Source of the DNA: Eleginops maclovinus | Lineage: Eukaryota > Chordata > Actinopteri > Perciformes > Eleginopidae | Direction of reading: 5' to 3' | Length of the DNA: 64,000 nt | NCBI RefSeq assembly: GCF_036324505.1 | Contig: NC_086368.1 | Span: forward strand, 23,056,378 to 23,120,377 | In this document: positions 20,222-38,984 of the stretch, piece after piece | Layout: every line of letters begins with the position of its first letter | Numbering within the stretch: position 1 is the first letter of the stretch | Made by a program: the position numbers and the translations under genes | Notes under the pieces: model-generated | What the model saw: only the letters and a program-made list of their open reading frames with translations | Database searches by the model: none | What the model was told of the DNA's origin: nothing

Positions 20222-23200
20222 ACAGGACAGTTGCAAATGTTCTCTTTATTGTGAAATAAGGGTATTGTGGCTTTCCACTCATTTCAAAATCAGATTGTAA
20301 TCATTTCTATTTCCGGCCATTGACTGAATATGAGCTAATGAGTAGTAGTAATACATTTATTTTAGTCTTTATTAACAATCTTACATTGCATTGCATTTAA
20401 AGCAGAAACTAAATAGTGGACGATAAGGTGTAGGCTAAAGCTAAAGCTTATTATGTCTACTCTTTCTGCAGATTATACTCAAATCCTATGGTATTTTCTA
20501 CTTGAACCCACACTACATAGAACTTATACAGTATGAAAGATTAATGAAGGTCAGCAGGGTTCTCTATCTGTCCCAGTTGCTTCTATTATAAGACATAAAT
20601 TAATAATAAAGAGTCTCAGTAGTGATATGAAGTATGTTGTGCCAGGGAATTTTAATGCAATGTGAAGGCATTCATGTCAGAAGTAGTGTAATGTGCATTT
20701 AACAGGAATCACAAAAATAAAAATTGCTACCCTGTTGGACTCTTCATCGCACTTAAGTGCAGCAGTGTCAAGTATAATCACACACTTTTTTCTCAGAGAA
20801 AAAGACGGATGCTTTGTGCAGGCACTTAACGGCATAATAATCAGGAGGACAGAGTGTTCTGTTGGAAGGAAAATATTGACATTTGCCGGATAACTTTGAC
20901 TGAAGCAGAGGGCGTCGTATTAGAAGCACCCATGGGATTTGACTCTCACTCTTTTGTAATTCAAAGTATTTGCTCACAGATCTGCAGAAGGGGACAAATG
21001 TTTTTCTTAACGAGCAGAATTAATGTTTACAGAGCACATTCATTTTCTTACATCTATGCAAACACATGCTGAAATCTGGAATGTTAAATACATGATACAT
21101 GTAGCAGCTTTAGATCACCGAGTCTGTGAATAGAGTCGGTTAGCACATCGCTAGTTAGCATTCTATAACACTAACCTAAGCTGGTGACCTAAGCATGGTA
21201 CACACTATAAAACATCAATGAACTTATGTTCAGCCTCACAAAGACTCTCTTATCTGTTCATATGGTCCACAAATGTATAATACAATTATATAATTACATT
21301 CCTGAAACTAATCTGTTGTTGCATTTTGTGGAAACAGATTGTAGCACAGCAGATGATCAACTTTGATCGCGGTCTATGATCGTCTCCTCTCTGCAGGGTT
21401 CCTCCTTCACGCACCGATTCCCTGAACGTCAATAAAAGAAAGGTAACATTTTTAAATGCAAAAGTCTGCAACAATATCAGTTTCAAAGAAAGTGAGTGCA
21501 TGCAGAAGCTTAATAAAAAAAAATCCAATCACTTTGTGAACTAATATTAATATTGGAGAGACTAAATTATTAGCTGGGGAAATTCATATAATCATTATGG
21601 AAACTGCCATACTGTTTACAAAGTCAATAGCCTTTACGCACTCTGCAGGGCATATCTCAGTTTGCTCCTCTGAAAGCAACTGTAACAGAGTCTCAGTCCC
21701 CTGCTCATAAATCAGCTCTGTCCATCATCACAGGGTGAAATCAGAGCAGGGAGAGACAATGACATGTTTAGGACTGCTCCCAATAATAGCTTTTATGGTA
21801 ATGAATTATTGTGCTCGCTGGCAGTAATTGCTGCCACATTGTCTCATTCAGGAACGAACCGTCCATGTTCGTGTGCTGACAACACGAAAGAGGATGACCT
21901 TTCGGACAGCGCCGAGTCGTTTCCTTTGACATCATGGAGGCTGACCTGACTCTTTTTCAGGACACAGCCAAGAAGTGATAATCTTTTTTTATAGTTTCTG
22001 ATTTCACTCAATCAGTCTACAACTGAAAAAGATAATATGCCAATCAGATAAAACCCGGATACAATAGTGGATTAAACATGTAGGAGACATTGTTTTATGT
22101 TGCTTAGGGACATGTTGTATGTTTTATTAGAAATGTGATTTATCAATGACTAGCATTTTTATTTTAAGTATTGGAGCAGAGAACTGCCATTCTTGCAATC
22201 AATGTACAAGATGGTTACAAAAACCAAAAGGTTGTTTTCCTTTCGGAGATCATGAATTACATGCAACCATGTAAACATTAGATGTGCATCTTAACAATTA
22301 TATCACCAGATTCAAGCTGAACTTGTGTTATTTAATCAAGCAGTGCATTAATGACCAATGCAGCAGATTGCACATTCATTGGGTCTCCCTGTTAGATTAC
22401 ATTCAGATCAATCCTCATTATTTAGGCACAAAACTGGCGTGGTTTCAGATGAATCATTTAGTTCAAACTTAAATTACACATTCATACTTTGACCTACTAA
22501 ATACTCCCCGATCTGGTCTGATCAAAGAACCTGACACAAGCTTTCAAGATTTCCATTTCGTGATTTCAAGAAAACATGCGTTGTTTTGCAGTAATACGTT
22601 TTCTCATTCCCTGAAGCAATTGGCCTTCGTTTTTCTCGTGAATCAACATAAGTTAATCTGTTATCCAGGGAAAAAACAAGCTTTGTTCTCTTGAACTAAG
22701 AAAATATTTTTTTGGGATCGTAAAAAACAAAAATACCTAGTATGCCCTTTTTTCAACTTCCACATCTGAGAAACACATTTATTAGATGTATAACTTAGTG
22801 CCAATCATATGACAGTCAATGAAATTAACCTCATCATTTATTATACGTTTGGCCTGGTGCCAAACTTCTTGCTGTTCAGCTCCTAAATGTCTAAGAGGCG
22901 TACATGACCTCGCCATTTCAACTGTAGGCTCCTGCAGAGCAGCAATCCATCACACTGACTGACAGATGATGGTGAGGGAAATGCAGAGGGATGATGAGTC
23001 ACCAGATGATTGATTTAGAAGCACAGCAAGTGTTGAAGTAGGTTAGCCTCTCTTTGTTCCTACAGGTATTGCTGTAAGACTCTTTCTTTTCTGGAGTCTT
23101 TAATTGGTCAACAAGGGGCATTTTATACCTTTTACAGTAACTTCTTCTTTCCCATTAAGCTACACGACTCTTGCCTCATTGCCTTCACTCTCATATTGAG

Positions 23201-24647
23201 TCTGTGCAGGTAATTTGCCCCAGCGGTGTCTCTGTTCAATTCAGTGACAAGCCATAAAGGCCTGGGCACACAATTTTCAGCATTGGCTTTGTTCTCCATT
23301 TCCAATGTGATTACTTTTTTTGTCTGATCGGATAGAATATAATGTCATTCTGAAGCCCATTGCATTCATCAAAAGAAAAAGAAAATAGGAAATGTTCAGG
23401 GAAACCTTTTTGCAATTGTGAAACTTGAACTTAGAATCACATTATTTCCTGCTGAGCATCTCATAGTTTAATAAAAACTATGCCACAACTTTGTTTATAC
23501 CTCATATTTTTTTGAATGAAATTGTCATTATGAGAACATAATCCGTCAGTGATATCTGCAGCAGCACCTTCACACAACCAGAATATACTTTTCACCTGGA
23601 GAATCCCGGGGTGTAAATAGCATTGTTCACTACAGACACCCAGGTGCAAATAGCATCTGCGTAAAACCAGAGATATATTTTTTCTCCTAACATTGACCTT
23701 ATATGTTGCATTTTTTGTCATGAATATCTAAGATTGTAGAGAGACAACAAGTATTATAAACAAGAACATGTGAAGAGCTTCAGTTGCTTGTAAAGTGTGA
23801 ACAGCAGGGGGCTGAGCACACATCCCTGGAGAGCTTAGCAGAAAAGTGGAGGAGGTGTGACCGACAATGTGAACATATTCTCATGAGAGACTTTGCAAAT
23901 CCCTCTATCAATATGTTTGCAAAACCTGCATTAAACTATTAACAAAACCTACCTTTGTCTGATTCTAGTATGACAATGACTTTAAATGTGAAATAATTTA
24001 AATATGGAGTTTATAATTAATGATAAAACAAACGAAGTATACCAGTAGCCTTAGGAAAAATATATCTTAATACAAGCTCACCTAAAATAGCTCAACACTA
24101 CAGAGACAGGAAGCATAGGATGGCACCGCGAGCTGGAAGAAGGAGTTTCACAGCAAAACGTCTGATCTTCAAAAGCCAAACTGTTCTCAAATTCAGATTT
24201 GCAACAATGGCTTAGTGATCTAAATGAATTCTCTTTTTAACGAAGCAAGTCAAAAGCCAGAGCCAGCAAGTTTCTTTTATCATGAGAATAAAACATGCCT
24301 TCATTAAAATGAAGGCGCAGTTGAAAAAGTCACTGTGGAACATGGGAGAGTAGGGTTTGTGAGGAGGTGGCGAGACTCTAATTTTGGCAAGGTTATTCCC
24401 AGGTCGACCGTGGACTATATCTGATAAAACAGGTCAAGCTTGTCCACAGTAATTAAGGGCTTCATTTACTTGGCGCTCATGCAGCTACAATAAGCTCAAA
24501 GTGGTGTCAGGCTTCACGCTGCCATTTCTGAGAGGCGAAGCAAACAGGGAGTTAAACTGCCTCTCTGCTATCCTTAGATGAATGAAGGTACAGAAGGATG
24601 GGAAACATGCTGAGAACTGAGAGAGGATAGTAAAATAAACCCAAAAT

Positions 24648-29273
<4,626 letters not shown>

Positions 29274-30722
29274 TCAGTGTATTCCATTGGGTGTGAACGG
29301 TGACATCCTGTCAAGACTGATATCTGCCTCGCAGTCCTCCAAGTCACAAACAGAGTCGGTGGCGTTTTCATTGTTGTGAGAAAACTGAGAAATCCTGTCA
29401 AAAGTCTCTTCATGCTCGATACATTCAACCACGTTGGGCATCATGTTGACGTATGCTTTCACGATCTCCTTGTGGATGAGGGTGTCTTGATTATAGGAGA
29501 CCAGCTCGTTGCTGATGTTCACAGTTTCCACTGGCGTGCTGGAGCAGAAGTTGCGACAGCCCAGCAGGCTCGCAAAGGCCTTCCTGAACTCTGCGTTGAA
29601 GGCGTAGATGATGGGGTTGAGGGAGGAGTTGGTCCAGCCGAACCACACAAAGACGTCGAAAGTAGTTTCGCTTACGCACGGCAGGCCCGCCTCCTGATCT
29701 GTGGCCGGCCTGTCGCAGAACGGGACCATACAGTTTAGGATGAAGAAAGGTAACCAGCAACACACAAACACACCCATAATCACCGACAGAGTTTTGAAAA
29801 CTTTGGTCTCGCGTTTAATCGACGTTTTCAAGGTGTTATGGTGTTGGCACTCTATTCTGTTTGTCCTGCAACTTTGCGCGTGCTCTGCTGCTCTCTCCAG
29901 GGACGCTATTCTTCTAATTTGTATTTGAGCGATCCGGTATATTCGGGTGTAAGTCACAATCATAATCGCCACGGGAATATAGAAACTTATCAAAGAGGAG
30001 GAGATGGCATACTCTCTGCTCAGGCTGGAGTCACAGTTTTCCTCCAACAGCCGGCTCGTGGAGGAGTTGTGAGTTCCGGCCATTTCTTCATCGCTGGCTT
30101 TATGCCAGTTCAGCTGGACCGGTATGAATGAGATGAGCACTGACAACGTCCAAGTGATGCTTATCATAACAAAGGCAACTCTCTGGGTCATCTTTCTCTC
30201 ATAGCGGAAGGGGCTCGAGATGGCCCAGTACCTATCCATGCTGATGATGCAGAGGTTGAGGATGGAGGCGGTGGAGCACATAATGTCAAACGCTACCCAG
30301 ACGTTGCAGAAAGTGCCAAACGGCCAGTACCCCGCCACCTCTGCCACAGCTTTCCAGGGCATCACCAGGATGGCCACGAATAAATCCGATAGAGCCAAGG
30401 AGACGATGAAAATGTTGGTGACTTTGGTCCGCAGGTGTCGAAAACGCAGCACCGCGGAGCACACCATGATGTTACCCAGCAGGGTCCAGAGGATGAGCAG
30501 GGACAGCAGACAGCCCGTCACAGTGCGCCCCACCATATCCGTCCTGCCGTCCTTTGTTGCCTCCGTTTCGGTGGTGTTCCACATAGACTCTCCGAGGGGT
30601 GCCGGCTCGGTTTCCATCACCTGCACCGCTGAGAGATACTTGGCTGGGTTCTCCATGTGCCTCTTCAGGTAAAACTGCAGTCCATTGCTCCGCGTGCGAG
30701 GACAGGCGCAGTTAACAGCCAT
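29274..30722 (-). CDS. drd5: D(5)-like (D1-class) dopamine receptor
   Basis: Class A GPCR expected to sit in the neuronal plasma membrane, bind dopamine and couple through Gs/Golf to raise cAMP. It is a single uninterrupted exon of 482 residues, as D1-class receptors are intronless in coding sequence. Seven hydrophobic segments run from about residue 67 to 375. Landmarks are the amine-binding Asp at 146 in TM3, DRY at 163-165, the TM5 serine trio 241-243, CCWLPFF in TM6 (321-327) and NPIIY at 369-373. A CRNFC palmitoylation-type site follows at 389-393. The tail ([18 protein letters not shown]; end SPFTPNGIH) matches D5 rather than D1 as I recall them. The N-terminus is uncertain: Met23 and Met36 are alternative starts, and Asn49 is in an NTT glycosylation sequon. 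The third intracellular loop is short and the tail long, as usual for the class. Teleosts may keep two drd5 copies; which one this is cannot be told. Confidence 0.95.
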   Translation of the reverse strand: MAVNCACPRTRSNGLQFYLKRHMENPAKYLSAVQVMETEPAPLGESMWNTTETEATKDGRTDMVGRTVTGCLLSLLILWTLLGNIMVCSAVLRFRHLRTKVTNIFIVSLALSDLFVAILVMPWKAVAEVAGYWPFGTFCNVWVAFDIMCSTASILNLCIISMDRYWAISSPFRYERKMTQRVAFVMISITWTLSVLISFIPVQLNWHKASDEEMAGTHNSSTSRLLEENCDSSLSREYAISSSLISFYIPVAIMIVTYTRIYRIAQIQIRRIASLERAAEHAQSCRTNRIECQHHNTLKTSIKRETKVFKTLSVIMGVFVCCWLPFFILNCMVPFCDRPATDQEAGLPCVSETTFDVFVWFGWTNSSLNPIIYAFNAEFRKAFASLLGCRNFCSSTPVETVNISNELVSYNQDTLIHKEIVKAYVNMMPNVVECIEHEETFDRISQFSHNNENATDSVCDLEDCEADISLDRMSPFTPNGIH

Positions 30723-31459
30723 TCACAGTATTGTTCCCATTGACACGCTCGGTTGCCAGCCTGATGTGGAGTGCAAAACACAGAGAAAGAGAGAATTGAT
30801 CGCCTTAAAACTGAGCCATGCGACGTGCCAGGTGCGCTTTGGAGCTGGGACGCAGTACGCGGAGAGGAGCGCATGTTGAAATCCTTGCCTGAGTCTGGTC
30901 GTCTGACCTGGCTGCCCTGTGAATCTCTCAGTCCGAGGTATCCTGCGCGCGGTGTGGGTGCGCAGGGAGTCCCTGCAGCCTAACGCGCACTAACCTAACC
31001 AGGGCTGGGCACATTGGTTGCAGAATCACGCCTCCTTAGTGGGTGGTGTTACGCACAGCACTGCGCTAGGAAAGTGTGAGGAGAAGACCTAAACATTTAG
31101 GGAGAGAGTCCAAAGTGCTTTATTAAAAAACTAAAATTATGTGGAGAGAAATCTGTCAGTTATGAATCGTATATCCTCTCCATGGGCATTTGACATCACA
31201 ACACTGCAGTGAGAGGAGAAGCAATATGGAGACGTGGTTTTGTGTGCAGGATCAAATTTTGTGTACATTGACACAAATACTAATCAACATTTTAACATGT
31301 TTTGTATAAACTTGTAATTTTCAGAAACACCCAATCAGCAATAGTTATTTATCCCAAGAGGAGGAACTGTGATTGCAAAGGAAACGGAGCAGAGAGTTGT
31401 CCATGGTGCTGAAAAGGCAAACGTCTTGCAGAATACCCTCAAGATGCAGTAACTCCATA
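30723..31459 (-). promoter_or_regulatory. drd5 upstream region
   Basis: The first ~300 bases upstream of the drd5 ATG are relatively rich in CpG (GCGCGC, ACGCGC near 30.95 kb) against AT-rich surroundings, consistent with a CpG-type promoter and 5' UTR. No clear TATA box is visible at a fixed distance. The transcription start is not located. Confidence 0.45.
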
Positions 31460-31660
<201 letters not shown>

Positions 31661-32008
31661 CAAAAGACTAAACAGTTTTTATGTCCTTGAAGAATGACTT
31701 TTTTGGTCTTACGTATAAGTGAATAGTAATACCACCACAAGTCTTTTTAAACATGTTTTACAACACGACATTTAAAGCTATATTGTAGTTTTAATGTGTG
31801 CCTTAATGACACAATCCAGTGGGTCTTTTTAGATATTATGCATTATATATTTTTGTTACACTTTCTCTAAATACTGACGACCACAGAGTCTGGAGCTAAT
31901 AGCTCATCACTTTTCAGAGTCACCCTGAACAGGTGAGTCACATTCACACTCTCAGCGGCCACGAGCTGGAGCAGCGATCGCTCCAGCTTCGTCTGCGCGT
32001 CTGTCTGT

Positions 32009-32067
<59 letters not shown>

Positions 32068-34191
32068 GGCGTTTCCGGATTTGAAACGTCATGAGGTATT
32101 TTTAGATATGTCTGCGTGCCTGTCAAATCGTTGTGACACTACGTCAAAAGTAATCCCCCAACGGCCGATGCCAAATACACTGGAGTTACCTATAATCTCA
32201 GGAGGCAGGGGGCAACTTGTGCCAGGCATAACATTCGTTATTCTTTACGTATTAAACATGAATACAGATGTTACTACAGCCAGTGAATCATCATGCTGAA
32301 AGAACACAACTAGGTTTGTCTCTAATGGATCGAAGAAAATAATGTCTAAAATAGTTTGTGTAGAATATTATGGTTGCATTTAAAATAGAAACGCACTAAA
32401 ACATTGAGAAATATGGATAAAGTTATTGTTGGTTGATATTCTAGATAGTTAAGAGATCATTATAAATGCCCATTTATTCAAAATCTGAAGAAAAAAATGT
32501 GATTCTCTAAATTGTATTTCTCTGTAAACTGTTGATTCTCTCTAAATGTATGAAGATTAAATAATCCAAACTGTAGTTGAAAATACCATAGGAGCTTTTG
32601 GACTGTCCTGAAAAAGATGAATACCTGGCGCCACCTTGTGAAGTAAATAAGTACTACAACTCCTGCCTATCAAGAAGTTCAGTGAAAATGGCAAAGGCTC
32701 TCATGGAAAAAGACTGTAAATCTCAATAGGAGTTACCTTGTTTAATGAAGGTTAAATAAATCAATGTAGGAACATTGATCAGAGATCTCCATCCAGTGTA
32801 AAAAAAACAGCAGAAAACCAATGAAAGAAATTGAGACATCCTGTTTATGAACAAAGGAAAGCTATTCTTTATTTCAACAGGCAAAAAGATATACAAACAC
32901 TCATCACTATTGTACACATTATTTCATATGAGCACCATTTCATTAGAATTTCATAAAACTCGTAACACAGTGTGTGAATGATGATTTTGATCAGCATGAC
33001 AGTATTTACAAAGACTATATAATATTGTATTTGCACCTAAATTAAAAAAAAACAATGTTTTTTACCATAAATTGGCACATAGTGAGAACACATACAGTGG
33101 ATAGCACCAGGTTGAGAACTGACTGAAGGTATACATTGATTAGGTATAAAATGGTACAGTACAAGTATACAGTATATCTGTGTTTTATATGTTGAAATAG
33201 TAGGGTCACAGACGGGGGGTGGATTTTATGGTTGATCTTTCAGGCTCTTCATTCTTTTAAAAATCCTCCTTTTGATACAAGAGTTTCACTTTAGACAACA
33301 TAGGGGGAACCTGATTGCCTTTACATTTTCATGAATTTGTTATTGGGCCACAAAGTGAAGAATTTCTTTGACAGGTGATTTGTTATCTGACTTAGCACTT
33401 CTCAATGTAATGTGCCTACAGATACTCCAGTATAATTAAAACAGTTAGCTAGATGCATCATTTTGAACACAACTTGATAGAAGAGGATCATAGAACAAAA
33501 GGACATTGATCAACCTTATACAACTGAGAGTCCGAGAACTGTAGTCCAACTCAAATAGATTATACATATACATATACAATATAGCACTCAGATTGTCACT
33601 ATCTTTGTAGCTCAAGTGTTCGTTCTCCATTTGACTTGAACTACTAGGGGTAGGAAATGAGAACCATATCCATAGACAGTATGAACACTTCACATGCAGA
33701 TAAAGCAGGGGTCACTTGTGGCTCTCTTGCATACAATACTATTAGATGTTCCTTAGCCGTTGTATTTAGTGAGCTGCTAAATACTAGTAACATGAAACCA
33801 TTCAAAATATGTGTGTCGGTTACAGCATATACAGTACATTTACACAATGAACCAGTGAGGAAAGCCTACTGAACTGTGACTACAGAAAAATAAGTACAAA
33901 GTGTCCTTTTCTCAAAACCAAAGGTCCATCTCATCACTATTTTTATAAGCCTTGTGTTATGCAAGGTCACTCTTCAAGGAACATGGGCTAGTAGGTTCGT
34001 CTTCCTCCTTAATCCATACACCGAGGGATCTACGTTTTGTTTGTCTCCACGGCTTTTTTGTCAAGTCTGTTGGAGTGTGACCCAGACTGCCTCCTGAACG
34101 GCTGACCTGCGCTGGGAGACACTCTCGGGAGCTGGTCGTGACAAGTGTTCATGTGCATGTTATCTGGCGTTGTCAGTCATCTGCTATTCAG
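31661..34191. other. Intergenic region drd5-otop1, includes otop1 3' UTR
   Basis: Contains the CAG array listed separately. The part nearest otop1 is presumably its 3' UTR; a TTTATT (AATAAA on the minus strand) at 32,868-32,873 is one possible poly(A) signal. No other gene seen. Confidence 0.45.
32010..32066. repeat. (CAG)19 trinucleotide repeat
   Basis: Nineteen pure CAG units, read as poly-Leu (CTG) on the minus strand, immediately after a CpG-containing stretch (GATCGCTCCAGCTTCGTCTG). No coding context on either strand. Confidence 0.95.
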
Positions 34192-37100
34192 TCAGACTCT
34201 GCGAAACACCTCGAAAAGGGAGGCGACTGAGTGCATGCGGTAGAAAAGGTTCAAAGGAATAGCGAAATTGAGAACTGTGGTCCATATGCCGAAGCCAAAC
34301 GTCTCCTGTTCCAACCCGTTGTCGTACTGTGGCCGGCAGCCAAAGGCAGGAAGGATCCATAGCTGAAAGTAAGACAGAACTTTAATTAGTTAAACCTGGA
34401 TTTACATTTTTTGGCCACTTGGAGGCAGCAAACTTTCTGTGCTCACTACATTGACATACTGTTACCCTCGCCAAGGAGGTTAGGTTTGGGTTTCTTTGTT
34501 TGTTGGTCATCAGGATTACGGAAAAAAAAACTATTCTGATTAGCAAGAAACTTGGAAACTTGGTGGAAGGGTGAGGCATCGGCCGAGTAACCCATTAAAT
34601 TTCTAGTAAAGCTGTATTATGCTCATACACAAGTTCATTTCTAAAAACAGCTGACAGAGAGCGTAAAAGGGAAATAATGAGCTGACTGAGCTATTCAAGC
34701 CATTGTTAAGTCGTCATTATTAAAGCAGCTTGAAAAAATATATTTTAACCTTATTTCGTTTACATTCAGGATGAAAAATACAAATGCTTACCGAAACATT
34801 GCACATAATCAGGAAGACCGCAATGTTCTTCAGGATTTGCCTCTTTATGTTTGTGGGCTCCTTTACTTTGTTTCCAACTGTCAGCGGCACCTCGGAAGGT
34901 TTCCTCGGACATCTGTACACCTGTCCGCTCTCCTCCTGCTCGTTCTCCATGGTGCTACAGGTTCTGTCCGGAGTGTCATAGGCCCGGTTGATGATGCCGT
35001 TGTACGGCGGAGCCAAAGACGATGTCACCGAGAAGATTTCTGGAGAAGCTGGTAACTCGGGGTCCTCCCTCTCGCCATCGCCTTGCTTGCGATACAGGGA
35101 CTCCACGACAAAGAGGTTCTGGATGTACTTTTCCAGCACAATAAGCAGAGAGTATATGAGGTTGGTCCAGCGGTAAGGAGGATTGCTGTTGGCTCCTAAC
35201 ACAGCCACTATGCTGCACCAGGACATGAGCCAGGAGCCGATGGAGGACCCAAACAGTAGCTCCGTGTCCAGCTGTCTGGACGGGTTCTTGGAGGTGTCAA
35301 GCGGCACATGATCTGCTCGATATATAATCAGACCTGAAGCACCAGCAGAGCACATGAAAACCAGCATGACAATGCCATAAATGTAGAACATGGAAATGGC
35401 TGACTGACGCATCTTGAGGGATTCCTCCACATGGGTGACGTAGACCACCAGGATCCCGATAGTGCTGGCCAGTGCAAGTAGACCCAGGATGGGGCCAACA
35501 GTCAGGCCCTGGGTTTTGGTAGCCAGCCTCTTTCGGTTTGAGGAGAGGTCAATGGTCCGCCCAATGTTCTTCCACATGACAAAGAGCATGGCAGAGACAA
35601 AGATGTGATACTCAACGTTGAAGGGATAGAGATAGAAGAGGCTGCTGGAGAACATGGAGCAAGTGCTGGTGGTGCAGTTACAGTGGGGTTCTGAGTGCAC
35701 TGCAAGACAAATAAAAACAGATGCAAATTCATGAGAAACATTTTTATGCTGCTCTATATTAGCATTAAGTCTGTCTTTGAAAACAAGATTAAAGGAGTCC
35801 CTTATCCACAAAATTGCCATTTGTGTATTCCACATGTATTCTGTGTTACATTGTATTCTAAGAAAATATTTCTTGCATGCCTCCACGGATTGACAAATCA
35901 AAACTTGGAGAAAAGATTTTATGAATTGAAGTAAATGGGGTGCGGATCAATTTCATATTTGTGCAATTTAATCCAAATCTCCTTCCTGTACACATATTCC
36001 GAAATTAAATTAGGTTTAACATAGAACATGGTAATACTTTTTAATATACTCCAATAAGACATTGGAGACCACACTGATGATGTATCTGGGTCTTGAAGAT
36101 GTATGTATGTAATTTAACTGTAACATACTTAAGCTACAAAGAAAACGTTCAGGAGCTACTGAACCTTTACTTTAATCCAATCTTATCTTTAATGTTTAAA
36201 GAGGACAATTTTGAATTGCAGATTAGGTTTGTTGACTTCCTTTTGCTACAGTGCAATCTTATTTACAGTCTGTCCTATGGACTTCCTAAGGAATTGCATC
36301 AGAAGACCACATATCTGTTCACTAAGGCAGTGTTTCCCAACTTTTTTGCTTGTAGCTGCATTGTCTATTGTCATTACACACAATCTACTAGTTGTGACCA
36401 GTTCGACCACAACCAAGGTAACAAATGTCCTATTATCAGTCATTTACAGGAAAAAATAACAGAGATTAGACGATGGTTTGTAAAATAAACTGTAAAATGT
36501 TGTGTAGCACTTACTGTATGTCACATTACGTTTCTTTTAACCTTTTTGTAACGATTGTGGAGCTCCTCTACACGTATGCATCACAAAAAAGTGTGAACCA
36601 GAAATCACTTTCAAAGCTCAAAGCAAGAAGAAGGCTCTATCCCCTTTACAGAATAATATCCCGATAATAATCAAAAGGCAGCCTCTCCAAATCATTCGTG
36701 TGAAAATAATATTGATTATCAAATAATGAAAACTTTTATTAAATCTCATCCCTTTCCTACAAGTAAGCAATCAGTATGATCCTTTTTGCCTCTTCTTAAT
36801 TGATGCTGTTTTTAATGTCTTTGGATTTGTGACGGCACTCCAATTTTAATTGATTTATTTTAGCTTGGCTTTCAATAATTCCGAGGGTAGCGAGTTTAAA
36901 TCGTGTTATTCTTAATACAAGTTTGGTCTCTCTTTTGCAGCACAATGCTCCATTATAAATTCCTATCTGACCCCTTGATGGTTTTATTCATTAGTCGTAT
37001 TCTCCTGATTTTATAAGAAATCCGACTCATTGATTGAAAATCTGAGCATCTGAGATGGTGATGACAATGCACTTCTTATACTTACTCCTTGTCAAGCCTG

Positions 37101-38984
37101 CCACGCTATGGTAATGCTGATGCCCTCTAGAGATCACCTCAACAGAACCCTGCCGTGTGCCCCCCCTTATCCCCTCCCGAAGGCCACCACTATGGTACTG
37201 CAGCCTTTAATTAAAAAGGGAACAACAGTCAGGGTGCAGCCAGCCTCACAGTCAGCCGGATATGAGGAGGAGCAGCCGAGCCCCCTAACCCTGGGCTTAG
37301 ATGTATCAGTTACTGTAATTGCAGCACCCTTGGGAGTAAGCAGCCTGGGGACAAAGCCGTCTGAGGTCAAGCGGGGGGGTTGCCAAGGAGGGTGGTGGTG
37401 AACTAGCACTAGCAACACTGTGTGTCTCCTGAAACCTAATAGAGAAACGTTCGACACAAACAAGACCCACTGGGCTGCAGAGCTAACCTCTCTTCCCCTC
37501 GCAAACCCTCCTCTCCTTCCCTTTTTTCTTTCATCCATTGAATTGAGCTCTCAAGTGGACTATTGTACTTGTCTTCCAGGTACAAGCCAGCAATCAACCC
37601 TTTGGCCCTTACCTATAGTGAGGTTTCCGTAGCCCAGCGCGGAGAGTCTTCTCTTATGGTTGTTCAAGAAGTGCTCGGCCTCTGACATGACGCCGTTGCA
37701 CCACAGGAGGAGGTTTGTAAAGACTGCATGGATTACACCAAATCTGAATAAAAACGAGGTTGATAGGCGGTCATTTGAAAGCAGTTATGAAGATGATACA
37801 GGTTGTTGTGATCTGGATGCATGCAGAGTCCATATTTTGCTTATTTTTTAGTTGAAATTATATTTCTCATGATTGTGATCTCAACAAACCTACCTCTCAA
37901 ATGTTTCAAAGCTCTTGATGACATCCTTGATGTGAAACCAGAGAAAATGCACCTAGACAAATTCCAAAACACAACACTTTTATTTAAAGGACAAAACTTT
38001 ATCCAACATGTTTCTTATTATAATCTACTTTATATAAGGCACAAAAAACTTGAGTATAATTTAAATCCCCTCACCAGAAGGATTTCCCTTGTCAGTAACA
38101 CTCAGATAACATGGACAATGACAGGATTATATTGTTGCAGCAACTCTGTGCTCGCCTCCATAACAAAGACCACATTATTCAAAGACCTAGCTGGTTAAGT
38201 GGTGCACAGCAAAAAAAGACACAGTGTGTTACACTGCTAAAAGATTAGCAGTGTATTGAAATGAAAGCGGGTTTAGAAACTTACCTGTGCTATGGTGTGA
38301 GTTGCATGGATGACAGGATATACCCCGAGCACAGCAGACACACAAGACTGATAGCCAACATAATGCCCGATTCGGAAAGCATCCATGATCAGTGAAAGGA
38401 GTGCAAGGAGAGTCAAACCACCTACCGAGAAATAAAGAAAAAGTTAATACTGTCAGATTCTGGTTATATGGCTAAACTTGTTCAAGTTTGCAATCAATCA
38501 AAAACCCTTTTAGATTAACTAGTGGGTGCTCACGTGTCATCTCCACACACAAACGAATAATAAATATTTTTACTTTTTTATATATTTACTGCTTTAATCT
38601 TACAAACTCACCTCTAATCCAGCAAGTAGTGGCGTGGACGTCTTTCTCTGTCCGCGTGTTTTTCTGTCTGTCTCGCACCAAGATGTACCACATCATCCAG
38701 AACAGCTGGAGGATCATGAGGCAGGTGACAAAGGACAGCAGGTGCTCTTCCTTGACAGAGGGGCCATGGTGCGCGATGGCCAGCATCAAAGCGGCCCCAA
38801 TCAGCAGCAGGTTGGTCCCGTACTGGCCGCTGAGGATCTCTGCGTTCTTCCTCGGGTAATCCCCTGACAAACTGAGTTTTAGTTTGCTGAAAATCTTCTT
38901 GTCCTGCTCGGAGCTGGACGACGAGGAGGAACTGTGACAGTACTTGTTAAGGCACATGATGTCCAGGCCGTTGTGCTCCACCAT
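34192..38984 (-). CDS. otop1: Otopetrin-1 proton channel
   Basis: Proton-selective channel of the otopetrin family, a 12-TM plasma-membrane protein needed for otolith formation in fish and acid sensing in mammals. Six coding exons were joined at GT-AG sites with consistent phases: 38612-38984, 38285-38421, 37894-37952, 37613-37743, 34792-35699, 34192-34362, giving 592 residues (mammalian Otop1 is ~600). The chosen ATG has a strong CCCACCATGG context; an upstream in-frame ATG at 39,029 would add 15 residues. Family blocks are GQYGTNLLLIGAALML, FGVIHAVFTNLLLW, YPFNVEYHIFVSAMLFVMW, SKNPSRQLDTELLFG, IVLEKYIQNLFVVE, and the final exon with PAFGCRPQYDNGLEQ and FYRMHSVASLFEVF. Residues 18-25 are a run of eight serines. 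A variable hydrophilic loop follows VESLYRKQ before the last two TMs. No frame break was found. Adjacent to drd5 upstream and tmem128, as in other vertebrates. Confidence 0.93.
36328..36420 (+). repeat. Possible dispersed-repeat fragment in otop1 intron 4
   Basis: CAGTGTTTCCCAACTTTTTT followed by GCTTGTAGC resembles a start I associate with dispersed vertebrate DNA-transposon repeats (…TTTCCCAACC…). The other end is not identified. The rest of this 1.9-kb intron shows nothing recognisable. Confidence 0.3.

Larger units (their letters stand above)
18761..24647. other. Gene-less stretch
   Basis: No coding exon supported over almost 6 kb. It includes a perfect hairpin at 19,647 and a TATA-like motif in a locally GC-richer patch near 20,065, both listed separately. 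Confidence 0.5.

Noticed and set aside
29376..30672. Several open frames antisense to drd5 (up to 150 codons)
   Set aside because: Shadows of a strongly biased coding exon on the other strand.
35700..35901. N-terminal extension of the large otop1 exon frame
   Set aside because: Reads through the splice acceptor into intron sequence; the exon starts at 35,699.
36093..36488. 131-codon plus-strand open frame in otop1 intron 4
   Set aside because: No motif; overlaps a dispersed-repeat-like segment and lies antisense in an intron.
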